DNA from: Halieaceae bacterium
GTDB taxonomy: Bacteria; Pseudomonadota; Gammaproteobacteria; Pseudomonadales; Halieaceae
Assembly: GCA_008081075.1 (NCBI GenBank)
Contig: VMDB01000192.1
Coordinates: 1 to 46,249, forward strand
Length of the DNA: 46,249 nucleotides
Reading direction: 5' to 3'
In this document: piece after piece, positions 9,125-19,270 of the stretch
How the letters are laid out: every line of letters begins with the position of its first letter
Numbering within the stretch: the first letter of the stretch is position 1
Position numbers and translations under genes: made by a program
The notes under the pieces: model-generated
Database searches by the model: none
Seen by the model: only the letters and a program-made list of their open reading frames with translations
What the model was told of the DNA's origin: nothing

Positions 9125-10009
9125 ATGAGTACAAGTTTTAATCACGTCGGCCTGCTGGGTCGAAGAGAGCACCCGGGGGTCGAGGAGATCGTCTCGGGAT
9201 TGCTCAATTTACTGGATGACCGAGGGTTACAGGTCACTATTGAGGATCGGTTGGCCACCCTGTCGCATTTTGAAAAACGCGAGATGGAGTCCCGGGACAA
9301 GATCGGCGCCATGGTAGATCTGGCGATTGTTATCGGCGGTGATGGCAGCTTGTTGAGTGCCGCTCGGACCCTGGTCAAACACGACACGCCTGTCATCGGC
9401 ATTAATCGCGGACGATTGGGATTCCTCACTGACGTGAGTCCCGACGAATTACTCGAGCAGGTCAGCAACGTGTTGGATGGCGAATATCTTAGCGATCGCC
9501 GTTTTCTGCTAGATGCTGAGGTGTGGCGGGGTGATCAAGTCATCGGGCGCGGCGACGCATTGAACGATATCGTTGTGAACTCGGGTGCTTCAGCGCAGAT
9601 GGTTGAGTTTGAGCTCAGCATCGACGGGGAGTTCGTATACCGATTGAATGCTGATGGTCTGTTAGTAGCGACACCAACCGGCTCCACAGCTTACTGCCTC
9701 TCCGCGGGCGGACCGATCATGTATCCGGGCCTCGATGCGCTGGTGTTGGTGCCGATGTTCCCGCATTCGCTGACGAGTCGTCCTATTGTTGTCAGCGGTA
9801 AGAGCGAAATCCGAATTGACGTCGTGTCACGCAACGATATCCATCCACCGATTACCTGTGATGGTCAGATATCGATCACGGCGCTGCCCGGCGATTCGGT
9901 CAAGATTCGCAAGAAGTCTCGAGAGCTGACCTTACTGCATCCCCCGGGTTATAGCTTTTATGCCAGCTGTCGGGACAAGCTCCGTTGGTCAGATGCCCTC
10001 GTTAAATAG
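9125..10009 (+). CDS. nadK: NAD kinase
   Basis: 294 aa; VIGGDGSLLSAAR, GINRGRLGFLTDV, TPTGSTAYCLSAGGPI. Confidence 0.96.
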   Translation: MSTSFNHVGLLGRREHPGVEEIVSGLLNLLDDRGLQVTIEDRLATLSHFEKREMESRDKIGAMVDLAIVIGGDGSLLSAARTLVKHDTPVIGINRGRLGFLTDVSPDELLEQVSNVLDGEYLSDRRFLLDAEVWRGDQVIGRGDALNDIVVNSGASAQMVEFELSIDGEFVYRLNADGLLVATPTGSTAYCLSAGGPIMYPGLDALVLVPMFPHSLTSRPIVVSGKSEIRIDVVSRNDIHPPITCDGQISITALPGDSVKIRKKSRELTLLHPPGYSFYASCRDKLRWSDALVK

Positions 10010-10631
10010 TCTGCCCCTACCCGTCAAGAGAGCGCCTGCGACTTTTCTTCTCATTGTCGTGACCAGTGTGTGCTTTCTGTTGTTCTATCCGGCGCAGTGG
10101 GTTGGCATGCTGGAGCTGTTTAATTTTGTGCCTTTCCGTTCTGCTGGCGGCTATGTTGCCTTCGGCGACATGAATGATGAATGGTGGCGACTCGTCACCC
10201 CAACCTTCATCCATTTCGGCTGGCTCCATGTGGTATTCAATTGTTTATGGCTGTGGGAGTTTGGGCAGCGCATCGAACACCGGCTCGGGGCGATCAACGT
10301 GTTGGGTCTGTATGGCGTAACGGCGATGGTTAGTAACTACTGTCAGTATCTGTGGGAAGGCCCTTCAATTTTCGGTGGAATGTCTGGCGTGGTCTATGCG
10401 TTTCTGGGCTTCATTATGATGCTGAGCTGGCGACGACCCGGTTGGATTGTGCCGCCGCCCATGGCGGTATTTGGCTTTATGCTGATCTGGCTGCTCGTTG
10501 GCATGGTCGGCAGCATGGACTTTATTGGCGCAGGTGCGATAGCTAACGGAGCACATGCGGGCGGCCTGCTAATTGGCCTGTTGTTGGGTATCGTCGTGAG
10601 CGTATTGCCCCTTGCCGTCAGCGGACGTTGA
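9993..10631 (+). CDS. Rhomboid family intramembrane serine protease
   Basis: Multiple TM segments; WWRLVTPTFIHFGWLHVVFNCLWLWEFG, GMSGVVYAFLGF (GxSG catalytic Ser), NGAHAGGLLIGLL (catalytic His); start chosen at MPSLNSLPL. Confidence 0.93.
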   Translation: MPSLNSLPLPVKRAPATFLLIVVTSVCFLLFYPAQWVGMLELFNFVPFRSAGGYVAFGDMNDEWWRLVTPTFIHFGWLHVVFNCLWLWEFGQRIEHRLGAINVLGLYGVTAMVSNYCQYLWEGPSIFGGMSGVVYAFLGFIMMLSWRRPGWIVPPPMAVFGFMLIWLLVGMVGSMDFIGAGAIANGAHAGGLLIGLLLGIVVSVLPLAVSGR

Positions 10632-10632
10632 T

Positions 10633-10911
10633 ATGGCAACCGACTATCTGCAATCGATTCAGCAAATGGACAGAGCGGTCTACGACCGGTTACTTGAGTC
10701 GCTGGCAACTGGCCGATGGCCCGACGGCCGACCAGTGACAGAGCCACAGCGCCAGCATGTCATGCAGGCTGTCATTACTTGGGGCGCAATGCATTTGCCG
10801 CCCGAGGAACGGGTCGGTTTTATTGATAAAGGTCCCAAAGCAGGTGAAGACTGTGATCTGCCTGCCCCCCTTAAGTGGCAGGGTTTAGAGGGAGAATCCG
10901 ACCATGAGTGA
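10633..10911 (+). CDS. DUF1315 (YeaC-like) family protein
   Basis: ~92 aa; YDRLLESLATGRWPDGRPVTEPQRQHVMQAVITWGAMHLPPEERVGFI resembles YeaC-type proteins; likely start 10633. Confidence 0.8.
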   Translation: MATDYLQSIQQMDRAVYDRLLESLATGRWPDGRPVTEPQRQHVMQAVITWGAMHLPPEERVGFIDKGPKAGEDCDLPAPLKWQGLEGESDHE

Positions 10912-11734
10912 TTGGCGGGGAGACCTGCGCAAGATGCGGGTGGAGCTGACAGATACCGTCAGGTATACGCTGTTTCCCGATCAAGCATCGCTATGCCTGA
11001 ACGACTGTTTGGGCCAGCGCCTATCGCTATCCTTTACCGGTGTTATTCGTTGCGTCGAATGTGAGAGGACGACTAAAAAGAGCTTTAATCAGGGCTACTG
11101 CTACCCTTGTTTTCGCAAATTGGCAGCCTGTGACAGCTGCATTATGAGCCCTGAGAAATGTCATTTGGCCGAGGGAACCTGCCGGGAACCCCTTTGGGCT
11201 GAGACCCATTGCCAAGTGCCGCATATCGTCTATTTGTCCAACACTTCTAGTGTCAAGGTCGGCATCACCCGGTCGACCCAGATTCCCACACGCTGGATTG
11301 ATCAGGGTGCTACTCAGGCCAAGCCGATCGCACGGGTGCAGACGCGTTACCATTCGGGTCTGCTGGAGGTGCTTTTTGCGAGAGAGGTAGGAGACAGAAC
11401 CGCTTGGCAGACGATGCTGAAAGGTAACGGTGAGCCCCAGGATCTTGAGAGCGTACGACAGCGTATCGTTTCACAGTGCGCTAACGGCATTGCCGATCTT
11501 ACGTTGCAGCACGGTGCCGCTGCTTTTGAGTTGATAGAGGACGCGCCGGAGACGCTGATTAATTATCCGGTGCTCAGTTGGCCGGAAAAAGTGAAAGCGC
11601 ATAATTTTGACAAGGCACCGCTGGTTGAAGGGACTCTGATGGGAATTAAAGGCCAATATCTGATGCTGGATACCGGGGTTCTCAACATTAGAAAATTCGG
11701 TGGGTATGAAGTGGAAATAAAGGTGGCAGCATAA
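10904..11734 (+). CDS. DUF2797 family protein, Cys-rich
   Basis: 276 aa; CVECERTTKKSFNQGYCYPCFRKLAACDSCIMSPEKCHLAEGTC, followed by VYLSNTSSVKVGITRSTQIPTRWIDQGA. Confidence 0.8.
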   Translation: MSDWRGDLRKMRVELTDTVRYTLFPDQASLCLNDCLGQRLSLSFTGVIRCVECERTTKKSFNQGYCYPCFRKLAACDSCIMSPEKCHLAEGTCREPLWAETHCQVPHIVYLSNTSSVKVGITRSTQIPTRWIDQGATQAKPIARVQTRYHSGLLEVLFAREVGDRTAWQTMLKGNGEPQDLESVRQRIVSQCANGIADLTLQHGAAAFELIEDAPETLINYPVLSWPEKVKAHNFDKAPLVEGTLMGIKGQYLMLDTGVLNIRKFGGYEVEIKVAA

Positions 11735-14355
11735 TGGGCTTGCGAGAAGGGATACCGGCGACGATCCTCCGGGCTGACTATCGACCGCCCGACTTTGGGG
11801 TCAGTCACGTCGAGCTCGAAGTCAGCATTTTTGATGGGCGCACCGAGGTTGTGTCGGCGCTCACTGTCGAGCGCAAGAGCGCTGAGGATGTGCCGCTCCG
11901 GTTGGATGGCGAGCAGCTTGCGCTGCAGTGGGTTGAAATCGACGGGCAGCGCCTGTCGGATTCGCAGTATGAGCTGATTGCAAATCAGCTTGTGATACAC
12001 GGTTTGCCCAATCACTGCATTTTGCGGACCTGCGTTGAGATCTGCCCTGAAGAAAATACATCGCTAGAGGGTTTTTACCGTTCGCAAAGTGCCTACTGCA
12101 CGCAATGTGAAGCAGAGGGTTTTCGAAAGATCACCTTCTATCCCGATCGCCCGGATGTGCTCGCTGTTTACACGGTTACCCTTGAGGCAGATCAAAGCGC
12201 CTGTCCGGTTCTGCTGAGTAATGGCAACTTGATTTCCGAGGAGGTGTTAGCCGGAGGGAGACATCGCGCCACCTGGCACGACCCGTTTCCCAAGCCCGCA
12301 CATCTCTTTGCCATGGTGGCGGGGGACCTTAAACCCGTATCCGATGCATTCACGACCTGTTCCGGCAAGACGGTTGATTTGCGAATTTGGGTTGAAGAAA
12401 AAGACGTTGATTACTGCGATTACGCGATGCAGTCTCTGAAGAATGCCATGCGTTGGGATGAGGAGGTCTACGGCCTTGAGTATGACCTCGACCTCTACAA
12501 TATTGTGGCGGTTGACGATTTCAACATGGGGGCCATGGAAAACAAGAGTCTCAACGTCTTCAATACGTCATGTGTGCTGGCCCATCCGGATATCACGACG
12601 GATGCGGGCTTTCAGCGGGTAGAGGGCGTTGTTGCCCACGAATATTTTCATAACTACTCGGGCAATCGCGTTACCTGCCGCGATTGGTTTCAGCTAACCC
12701 TCAAAGAGGGCTTTACCGTTTTTCGCGACTCCGAGTTTTCCGCGGATCTGAATTCTCGCGGCGTGAAGCGGGTTGAGGATGTCATATTTCTCCGCACGCA
12801 CCAATTTGCCGAGGATGCCGGGCCCATGGCTCACCCGGTGCGTCCCGATGCGTTTGTCGACATCTCCAACTTTTACACGCTGACGGTGTATGAAAAGGGT
12901 GCGGAAGTGGTGCGCATGCTGCATACCCTGCTGGGGCACGAGCAGTTTATTGCAGGGGCTCGTTTGTACTTTCAGCGATTTGACGGACAGGCGGTAACCT
13001 GCGATGACTTTGTCGATTGTATGGCCGAGATCTCGGGTCGTGATCTGACCCAGTTTCGTCGTTGGTACGAGCAGGCGGGGACGCCAGAGCTTATTGCCAG
13101 CGGTCAGTTTGACGCCGAGGCAAAGCAATACCATTTGACACTCAAGCAACGGAACCGACCCACGCCAGGGCAGACTGAAAAGCCGCCGCTGGCGATACCC
13201 GTGGCGACCGGACTACTTGTTGACGGCGAGCCTGTAGCACTGGACAACGGTACGACGCGCATATTGGAGCTCACCGAGCCCGAGCAAACATTCACCTTTG
13301 ACTGCGTCACCGCGCCCCCCGTGCCGTCGCTGTTGCGCGGATTTTCTGCGCCCGTTCGGTTGACCATCGATTACTCCGAAGCTGACTTGCTGACCCTAAT
13401 GAGCGCGGATGACGATGCGTTTGTTGCCTGGGATGCGGCACAAACCCTCCTTGCTCAAGCGATTGAGACCCTCGACCTGACGCAACCCGCCGCTAATCTC
13501 GACAGCGCACTACTGGAAGCCGTGACGCGCGTGCTATCAGGCCCAATGGATGCCGCGATGAAGGCGCTGACACTCTGTCTGCCTTCGGAGGAATATCTGG
13601 CGGACAGGGCGGCACAGCGCGGCCTGGTAGATATGACAGATATCCATTTGCGCAGGCAAGCCGCGAAGCGCCTGCTGGGTCGCTCTCTCGAGGTGCAGTG
13701 GCGGCAAGTGGCCTCCTCGGCGATCGCGGCGAGTCCTTACCGCGCCAGCGCTTCCGACATAGGTCTGCGATCGTTGCGGCATTTGGCGCTGGACTACCTG
13801 CTGGCGGCGCAAGCCGAGGATCTGGAGACCGCGGAGCACCTGCTGCACAGTGCCGACAATCTCACTGACCGTTTGGCGGCACTGCGATGGATCACGCAGT
13901 ACGCGGATGCGGCGCGGCGCGAGCAATCGCTAGCGGCTTTTTACGATCGCTGGCAGCAGGAGTCACTGATCGTGAATCAGTGGTTTACCGTGCAGGCGAC
14001 GCGGCCTGATACCTCCTGCGTGGAGAGTGTTCGTGAGCTGCTGCTGCACGGTGCGTTTGACTGGCGCAACCCCAACAAACTGCGTGCGCTGGTGGGGGCA
14101 TTTGCTGGCGCCAACCCGGTTGCGTTTCACCGCGCCGACGGCGCGGGTTATCAGCTGCTGGGGGATGTGATTACCCGTATTCAGGCGTCTAACCCGCAAA
14201 TCGCGGCGCGCATGTTGGTGCCGCTGACACGCTGGCGCCGCTACGCGGTTGGTCAGGATCTCATGAGAGCCGAACTCGAGCGTATCGCAGCGATAGACCC
14301 GTTGCCCAAGGATGTCTTTGAGGTGGTTAGCCGGTCTCTGGCAGCGCCCGACTGA
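11734..14355 (+). CDS. pepN: Aminopeptidase N (M1 metallopeptidase)
   Basis: 873 aa; GAMENKSLNVFN, VVAHEYFHNYSGNRVTCRDWFQLTLKEGFTVFRD zinc-binding motif. Confidence 0.97.
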   Translation: MGLREGIPATILRADYRPPDFGVSHVELEVSIFDGRTEVVSALTVERKSAEDVPLRLDGEQLALQWVEIDGQRLSDSQYELIANQLVIHGLPNHCILRTCVEICPEENTSLEGFYRSQSAYCTQCEAEGFRKITFYPDRPDVLAVYTVTLEADQSACPVLLSNGNLISEEVLAGGRHRATWHDPFPKPAHLFAMVAGDLKPVSDAFTTCSGKTVDLRIWVEEKDVDYCDYAMQSLKNAMRWDEEVYGLEYDLDLYNIVAVDDFNMGAMENKSLNVFNTSCVLAHPDITTDAGFQRVEGVVAHEYFHNYSGNRVTCRDWFQLTLKEGFTVFRDSEFSADLNSRGVKRVEDVIFLRTHQFAEDAGPMAHPVRPDAFVDISNFYTLTVYEKGAEVVRMLHTLLGHEQFIAGARLYFQRFDGQAVTCDDFVDCMAEISGRDLTQFRRWYEQAGTPELIASGQFDAEAKQYHLTLKQRNRPTPGQTEKPPLAIPVATGLLVDGEPVALDNGTTRILELTEPEQTFTFDCVTAPPVPSLLRGFSAPVRLTIDYSEADLLTLMSADDDAFVAWDAAQTLLAQAIETLDLTQPAANLDSALLEAVTRVLSGPMDAAMKALTLCLPSEEYLADRAAQRGLVDMTDIHLRRQAAKRLLGRSLEVQWRQVASSAIAASPYRASASDIGLRSLRHLALDYLLAAQAEDLETAEHLLHSADNLTDRLAALRWITQYADAARREQSLAAFYDRWQQESLIVNQWFTVQATRPDTSCVESVRELLLHGAFDWRNPNKLRALVGAFAGANPVAFHRADGAGYQLLGDVITRIQASNPQIAARMLVPLTRWRRYAVGQDLMRAELERIAAIDPLPKDVFEVVSRSLAAPD

Positions 14356-14371
14356 CCGCGGTTCGTCTGAT

Positions 14372-14388
14372 CTGGCACAAAGTGCCAG
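14372..14388. terminator. Hairpin between convergent pepN and batD genes (possible bidirectional terminator)
   Basis: CTGGCAC-AAA-GTGCCAG perfect 7-bp stem, but no clear T-tract. Confidence 0.35.
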
Positions 14389-14392
14389 CAAT

Positions 14393-16072
14393 TCAGCCCG
14401 TCGGATACAGCGCCAGTGACGCGTTTTTGCGCGATGATGTGTCCCTCAGGGCTGGCTCCTCTCGTAATGCTGAGATCAATGCCTCGGAGGCGGTGCTCTC
14501 GGCGGCTTCGCTGTAGAGGGCTCGATCGAGGTCTCTCAGGAGGTCTCTCAGTTGCTCGCTGCTCACCGATGCGAGTTCAGAGAGTGAGGAAAACGTTCTT
14601 CCGTGATGGCCCGCACCCCATTGCAGTACCGCTCGCCTGAGGGCGCCCGGATCCTGTTGCTCCAGCGCTTGCCGGATACGCACCAGAGCTTGCCTGACAC
14701 TGGGCTCGCTGCCCTTTGCTGCAGGCTCGATCGCGGCAGATCCGGCATTAGCACGCGCCCTGAGGTACAACCACAATAGCAGTCCGGCAGCCAGCCAACC
14801 GGAACCCGCCACACCCCAGAGCCAAAAGGGGATCAACACGTCTTCGCTGATTTTGGATGAGAGTGTCACGGCCTCGGGGGCGCTGGCCGCCGTGGCGGCA
14901 GAGCGCACGCTGACCTGGCGGGCGGGCAGGGTCGCGTAGCTAAGGGTGTCGGTTTCGGTATTCCACCAGGGCACGCGGATTTCAGGGAGCGTCCATTCTC
15001 CACTGGCTCTCGCTACAAGTGCTTCGCTTTGTTCGCGTCGTCCCTGCAGGCCACGCACCAGCTCTGTTTGATCGATGGCTTCCTGGTCGGGATAAAATTT
15101 GAGCTCCGGAATGTCTGACGCACCTTGAAGACTACTCAACGGAGGGAGCTGGCTGCCCTGCAATCCGTCAGCAACTACCGTCAAGGTTCGGGTAGTGGAA
15201 TCTCCCACGGACAACCCGTCGGGCTCGACTGACCAATTTTCTTCCAGCGTCAGACTTCTCGCGGGAAGCCATACCGCTCCGGGGAAACCGTCCGGGACTG
15301 ATTTAACCTCGACATCTATGGGCTCTGACGCCATTCGCAAGCGTCGACCTAGCCGGGCCCCCAGTAAGGATCTGCCGGGTTGGACCTCTCGCGCCGTAAA
15401 ACCGATGGCGGGCACTTTGATTGCGCCACTTTTCTGCGGATAAACGGCGAAACGCAGCTCCGTCACCAGCCATGTGCGATTGCCCAGACGTCGCTGAAAT
15501 GATCTGCGTTCTAACGGTTCGACCACGGCATCAGGAATATCAAAGGCAGAAATTTCACCGCCGTCGAGGTTGATGGCTTGCTGCAATGTAACCGTGAGCA
15601 TCAGTTCGGCCTGCACGTATACGGCGGGCTGGTCTACGCTCGCCTCGAACAGCACCAGCGCGTCACCGGGGGAGATGACGGGTTCCGGATTGACTCTGAT
15701 TGACAAGGGCGTCGTGCTGCGGCCGCCGGAGCTGAGAGAGGGAATGCCGAGCGTCCCCTCGCGCAGTGGGGCAAGCTCCATTTCCAGCGTGCGAGTGATC
15801 TGATTTTGACCGTTGATATACCGCGCATTGGTTGCGCTGGAGCGAGAGAGTATCTCCCAATCCCGGTTGAGCGGGGTTAGATCGATTTCCGCCGGTTGCT
15901 CCCCCGCATCGCCAGTCAAGGTCAATCTCAGCGTCTCTCCGAGGGCGATTTCCCTCCGGTCAACCGACGCAAAGAGATCCGCCATCGCGGGTAGCGACAG
16001 GGACAGCAGTAAAATAAGCCCGTAGCGCAGTGATAGAAGCACTGACCGATTTTTACCAGCGAATCGATTCAT
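14393..16072 (-). CDS. BatD-like protein (oxygen-tolerance family)
   Basis: 559 aa; signal peptide, beta-rich repeat region (FASVDRREIALGETLRLTLT), C-terminal TM segment; last gene of the MoxR/Bat operon. Confidence 0.85.
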   Translation of the reverse strand: MNRFAGKNRSVLLSLRYGLILLLSLSLPAMADLFASVDRREIALGETLRLTLTGDAGEQPAEIDLTPLNRDWEILSRSSATNARYINGQNQITRTLEMELAPLREGTLGIPSLSSGGRSTTPLSIRVNPEPVISPGDALVLFEASVDQPAVYVQAELMLTVTLQQAINLDGGEISAFDIPDAVVEPLERRSFQRRLGNRTWLVTELRFAVYPQKSGAIKVPAIGFTAREVQPGRSLLGARLGRRLRMASEPIDVEVKSVPDGFPGAVWLPARSLTLEENWSVEPDGLSVGDSTTRTLTVVADGLQGSQLPPLSSLQGASDIPELKFYPDQEAIDQTELVRGLQGRREQSEALVARASGEWTLPEIRVPWWNTETDTLSYATLPARQVSVRSAATAASAPEAVTLSSKISEDVLIPFWLWGVAGSGWLAAGLLLWLYLRARANAGSAAIEPAAKGSEPSVRQALVRIRQALEQQDPGALRRAVLQWGAGHHGRTFSSLSELASVSSEQLRDLLRDLDRALYSEAAESTASEALISALREEPALRDTSSRKNASLALYPTG

Positions 16073-17843
16073 CGAGCTCCTCGCCTTCTCTCAGACGTTG
16101 CATGGTTTGATAGCGAAATTTTCGACGTAACAGCCCGCCGGGATCATCGGGCACTCGGCGGAGCCACTGCTCCAGCGCCTGTTGTTCCTCCAGGGCCTCG
16201 TCAAACTTTGCCATTTGCTCTTCGGTCGCGGCATCAAGCGCCTCTTGATCCCGTTCGGGTGCGTCCGCAAGTGCTGAGTCCTGCTCGCGCTGTTCGTCGG
16301 TCGATTGTTGTTGCTCCTCGCTACCGGACTCGTTTTCGGTATCGTCCCCGGGCTTTTGCTCTGAGCCCTCAGATTCAGACGACTCTGACTGTTCCTGTTG
16401 GTCATTCTCGGATTCGCTGTCATCTTCGGAGGCGCTATCGTCCTGATTTTGCTCGTCACCTTGTTGATCCTGCGATTCCTGCTCTTGTTGATCTAATAGT
16501 GACTGAATAAAGTCTCGGTTGGCGATCGCGTCCTCGGCATCTGGAAGCTCCGCCAGACTTTTTTCGTAAGCGCTTAGAGCGCCTCGCAAATCTCCCTGCA
16601 AGGCAAGTGCATTGCCCAAGTTGTAAAGGTTGTTTGCGTTTTGTTCACCGGCAAAGCTCCGAGCGGCCTGGTCATAGGTGCCAGCCTCGTAGGCTGCAAT
16701 ACCGCGCCAAGCCGGATCGCGAAAGGTTGCGGCGGCATCCGCTGCCTGGCCATTGGCCAATTTTTGTGCGCCTTGCTGATCTGGGGTCAGCCAGAGATCC
16801 TGCCACTCGGCTGCCTCTGGCGGTTGAGCGTGAAACACCACGAGGAGGGCGATGCTGGCAATCGCTCCTCTGCGAAAGGCGGGTAGCAGAAGGAGAGCCA
16901 CCAGCGCGGCCAACCAGTACCCCTGATCCTGCCAGGCATCGGTTTGACGATCGAGGTCAAGCTCACCCTCAGTGACCAATAAATCGCGCTGGGTCAGCGC
17001 CTCAATGTCTGCTTCATCCAGTGTGATCTCCTCGTAGGCCGCATTCACTTCGGCAGCAATAGCACTGATTGCGGCGCGATCCAGAGCGGGGATCACAATT
17101 TCACCCGCATCGTCCTTAAGGAAGCCGCCGTTTGGCAGGGGGATCGGTGCGCCAGACGGAGTGCCAATGGCCAAAATAGAGAGCGTGGCTCCGCTATTCT
17201 CCAGCGCCGCTTTCACTGCGTCGGCATCGAAGCCCGGGAGGCCATCAGTCATCAGTAAGATCTGGCCGCCCTGCGCGCCTGCAGTAATCAATAGCTCTGC
17301 GGCCATTTCTATCGCGCTACCGGCATTGGCGCCGGGAAGCGGCATCATCGCAGGTGACAGTGCCGGCATCAGATTTGCAATGGTTCGGGTGTCGTCTGTA
17401 AGGGGTGTGACCACGTGCGCGTCGCCGGCGAACACCACCAGTCCAGTAACGCCCTCTTTTCGCGTATCAAGCAGGTCTAACACTTTTTGTCTTGCCCGGT
17501 GTACGCGGCTGGGTTGAACGTCAGCTGCCAACATTGATGCACTCATGTCGAGCACGATCACCAGCGCGTCCGCGCGCTTAATCACGGGCAGTTCAACTCG
17601 CTGCAAGCTGGGTCCCGCGGCGGCCAGAATTGCAAGACTGAGCAGAAGCAGGGGAATCCATACGCCGGTGCGTCTCGCAGCGGCGGTTTGATCAGGTAGC
17701 AGGTATGGCAGTAGGTCCGCATCGATCACCCGGCTCCAGTCGCCCTGGTGCGCGCGCCGGTACCACAGTGCCAGCGCGACTACCGGGCAGATAGCGAATA
17801 ACCAGAGCAACTCAGGGCGGAGGAGATGAAAGCCGTCAACCAT
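16053..17843 (-). CDS. VWA domain plus TPR protein (BatB/BatC-like fusion)
   Basis: 596 aa; N-terminal TM, VIVLDMSASMLAADV MIDAS motif, TPR-like NNLYNLGNALALQGDLRGALSAYEKSLAE, then acidic Q/E/S/D tract. Confidence 0.88.
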   Translation of the reverse strand: MVDGFHLLRPELLWLFAICPVVALALWYRRAHQGDWSRVIDADLLPYLLPDQTAAARRTGVWIPLLLLSLAILAAAGPSLQRVELPVIKRADALVIVLDMSASMLAADVQPSRVHRARQKVLDLLDTRKEGVTGLVVFAGDAHVVTPLTDDTRTIANLMPALSPAMMPLPGANAGSAIEMAAELLITAGAQGGQILLMTDGLPGFDADAVKAALENSGATLSILAIGTPSGAPIPLPNGGFLKDDAGEIVIPALDRAAISAIAAEVNAAYEEITLDEADIEALTQRDLLVTEGELDLDRQTDAWQDQGYWLAALVALLLLPAFRRGAIASIALLVVFHAQPPEAAEWQDLWLTPDQQGAQKLANGQAADAAATFRDPAWRGIAAYEAGTYDQAARSFAGEQNANNLYNLGNALALQGDLRGALSAYEKSLAELPDAEDAIANRDFIQSLLDQQEQESQDQQGDEQNQDDSASEDDSESENDQQEQSESSESEGSEQKPGDDTENESGSEEQQQSTDEQREQDSALADAPERDQEALDAATEEQMAKFDEALEEQQALEQWLRRVPDDPGGLLRRKFRYQTMQRLREGEELDESIRW

Positions 17844-18822
17844 AGTGAGGCCTTACCTTAAACACGTTGAGCCAGCGGCTGCGGATCACTGCAAGGAGTG
17901 TGGCGAGCATGAGAGCCGCTAACAGCGGTATCCAGCTCAGCGCGCGTTTTGGTCGGAAGGTGCTGGCTTCTTGCTCCACCGGCTCGAGTTCATCGAGGAG
18001 TGCATAAACCGCCTCGAGCTCGGCAGGGGAGGTCGCGCGAAAATAGCGACCGCCCGTTGATTCTGCGACCGCATTGAGCATGGCTTCATCGACCTCAGCG
18101 CGGCCATTACCCGATCGACCCAGATTTCTACTAATGCCAATGGTGTAAATTTTGACATCCAGTTGTGCGGCCAGCGCGGCTGCCTCCATGGGATCCACCG
18201 TGCTCGCGGTATCTTGCCCGTCGGTCAGTAAAATGAAAATTCTTGACGCTGCCGGTCGCTCGCGAAGTCGCTTAATGGCCAGCCCCAGTGCGTCACCAAT
18301 AGCGGTATCTTCGCCGGCGAAGCCGAGCTGAGCTTCCTCTATAAACTGGGTGACGGTGGCTAAATCGAAGGTGAGAGGTGCTTGTAGATAGGCCCGTGTG
18401 CCAAACAGGATCAGGCCGACGCGATCTCCTTTTCGGCGCTGGGTGAAGTCGGCGGCGATGGCCTTTACCGCGGTAATACGTGACACGAGTCGACTGCCTA
18501 TCTGCATGTCCTCGATTTGCATGCTGCCGGACAGATCGAGACCTAACATCAGGTCTCGGCCGGTATTGGGTAGTTCAATCGGTTCGCCAATCCATTGTGG
18601 ACGTGCCGTGGCCGCAATCAGCATCATCCATGCAAGCCATAAAAGCCACCAGTAACCGCGACTCGCTTGGGCGCCTCGTCCGGCGCCTGACAGGTTTTTC
18701 CATCTCGCAGCGAAGGGCGCGCGTACCGCGGAGGACTGGAGCGATTCTCCGCGGCTGAAAAAATGGATCAGCACCGGCAGTGGTGCGCACAGAAAAACCC
18801 AAGGCCAGGCCCACTCAAGCAT
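17836..18822 (-). CDS. VWA domain protein (BatA-like)
   Basis: ORF extends to 19014; likely start at MLEWAWPWVFL (18822). LMLGLDLSGSMQIEDM MIDAS motif, TDGQDTAS, flanking TM segments. Confidence 0.88.
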   Translation of the reverse strand: MLEWAWPWVFLCAPLPVLIHFFSRGESLQSSAVRAPFAARWKNLSGAGRGAQASRGYWWLLWLAWMMLIAATARPQWIGEPIELPNTGRDLMLGLDLSGSMQIEDMQIGSRLVSRITAVKAIAADFTQRRKGDRVGLILFGTRAYLQAPLTFDLATVTQFIEEAQLGFAGEDTAIGDALGLAIKRLRERPAASRIFILLTDGQDTASTVDPMEAAALAAQLDVKIYTIGISRNLGRSGNGRAEVDEAMLNAVAESTGGRYFRATSPAELEAVYALLDELEPVEQEASTFRPKRALSWIPLLAALMLATLLAVIRSRWLNVFKVRPHYG

Positions 18823-19270
18823 GCATAACCTCGTGGCGTTTGAGCCAGCACTCTGCGGCGCCAAAAAGTTTTTCACTGATCGATGGAGTGTCGATTTGGT
18901 AGGGCGCCTCAAGGTCGCGTAGTTCCTCGATAGCCAGTTTTGGACAGGTGAGGCAGAGAAATTCCAGCCAAGACTGGCCGTGCAGGGCCGCCACCGGTTG
19001 GTTCGGATAGGCACGCAGCGCAGCCGCTTTGAGCAATCGGTTTAGCGCATCTACATTCCCCTGGTTGTCGCGCAGCAGCTGCAGTTCGCTCAGTGCGACA
19101 CGCCGATAACGGCGAGCGGTGTGACGCCGCCAGTACCAGCGTAAGGCGAGTGCGATGGCAATGAGAACAATCCCCAGTAGCGCCCACCAGCCGGGCGCCA
19201 GTGGCCACCAGCCAATCTCAGGGGGCACTCTCAGGGGCGCCAGCTGCGCAAGCATCATCTCCGGATTCAT
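18815..19270 (-). CDS. DUF4381 family membrane protein
   Basis: 151 aa; LAPLRVPPEIGWWPLAPGWWALLGIVLIAIALALRWYWRR; position within operon. Confidence 0.8.
   Translation of the reverse strand: MNPEMMLAQLAPLRVPPEIGWWPLAPGWWALLGIVLIAIALALRWYWRRHTARRYRRVALSELQLLRDNQGNVDALNRLLKAAALRAYPNQPVAALHGQSWLEFLCLTCPKLAIEELRDLEAPYQIDTPSISEKLFGAAECWLKRHEVMHA

Noticed and set aside
8720-9172. 150-aa minus strand ORF across lipA/nadK gap
   Set aside because: Antisense to both flanking genes, Arg/Pro-rich composition typical of spurious antisense ORFs.
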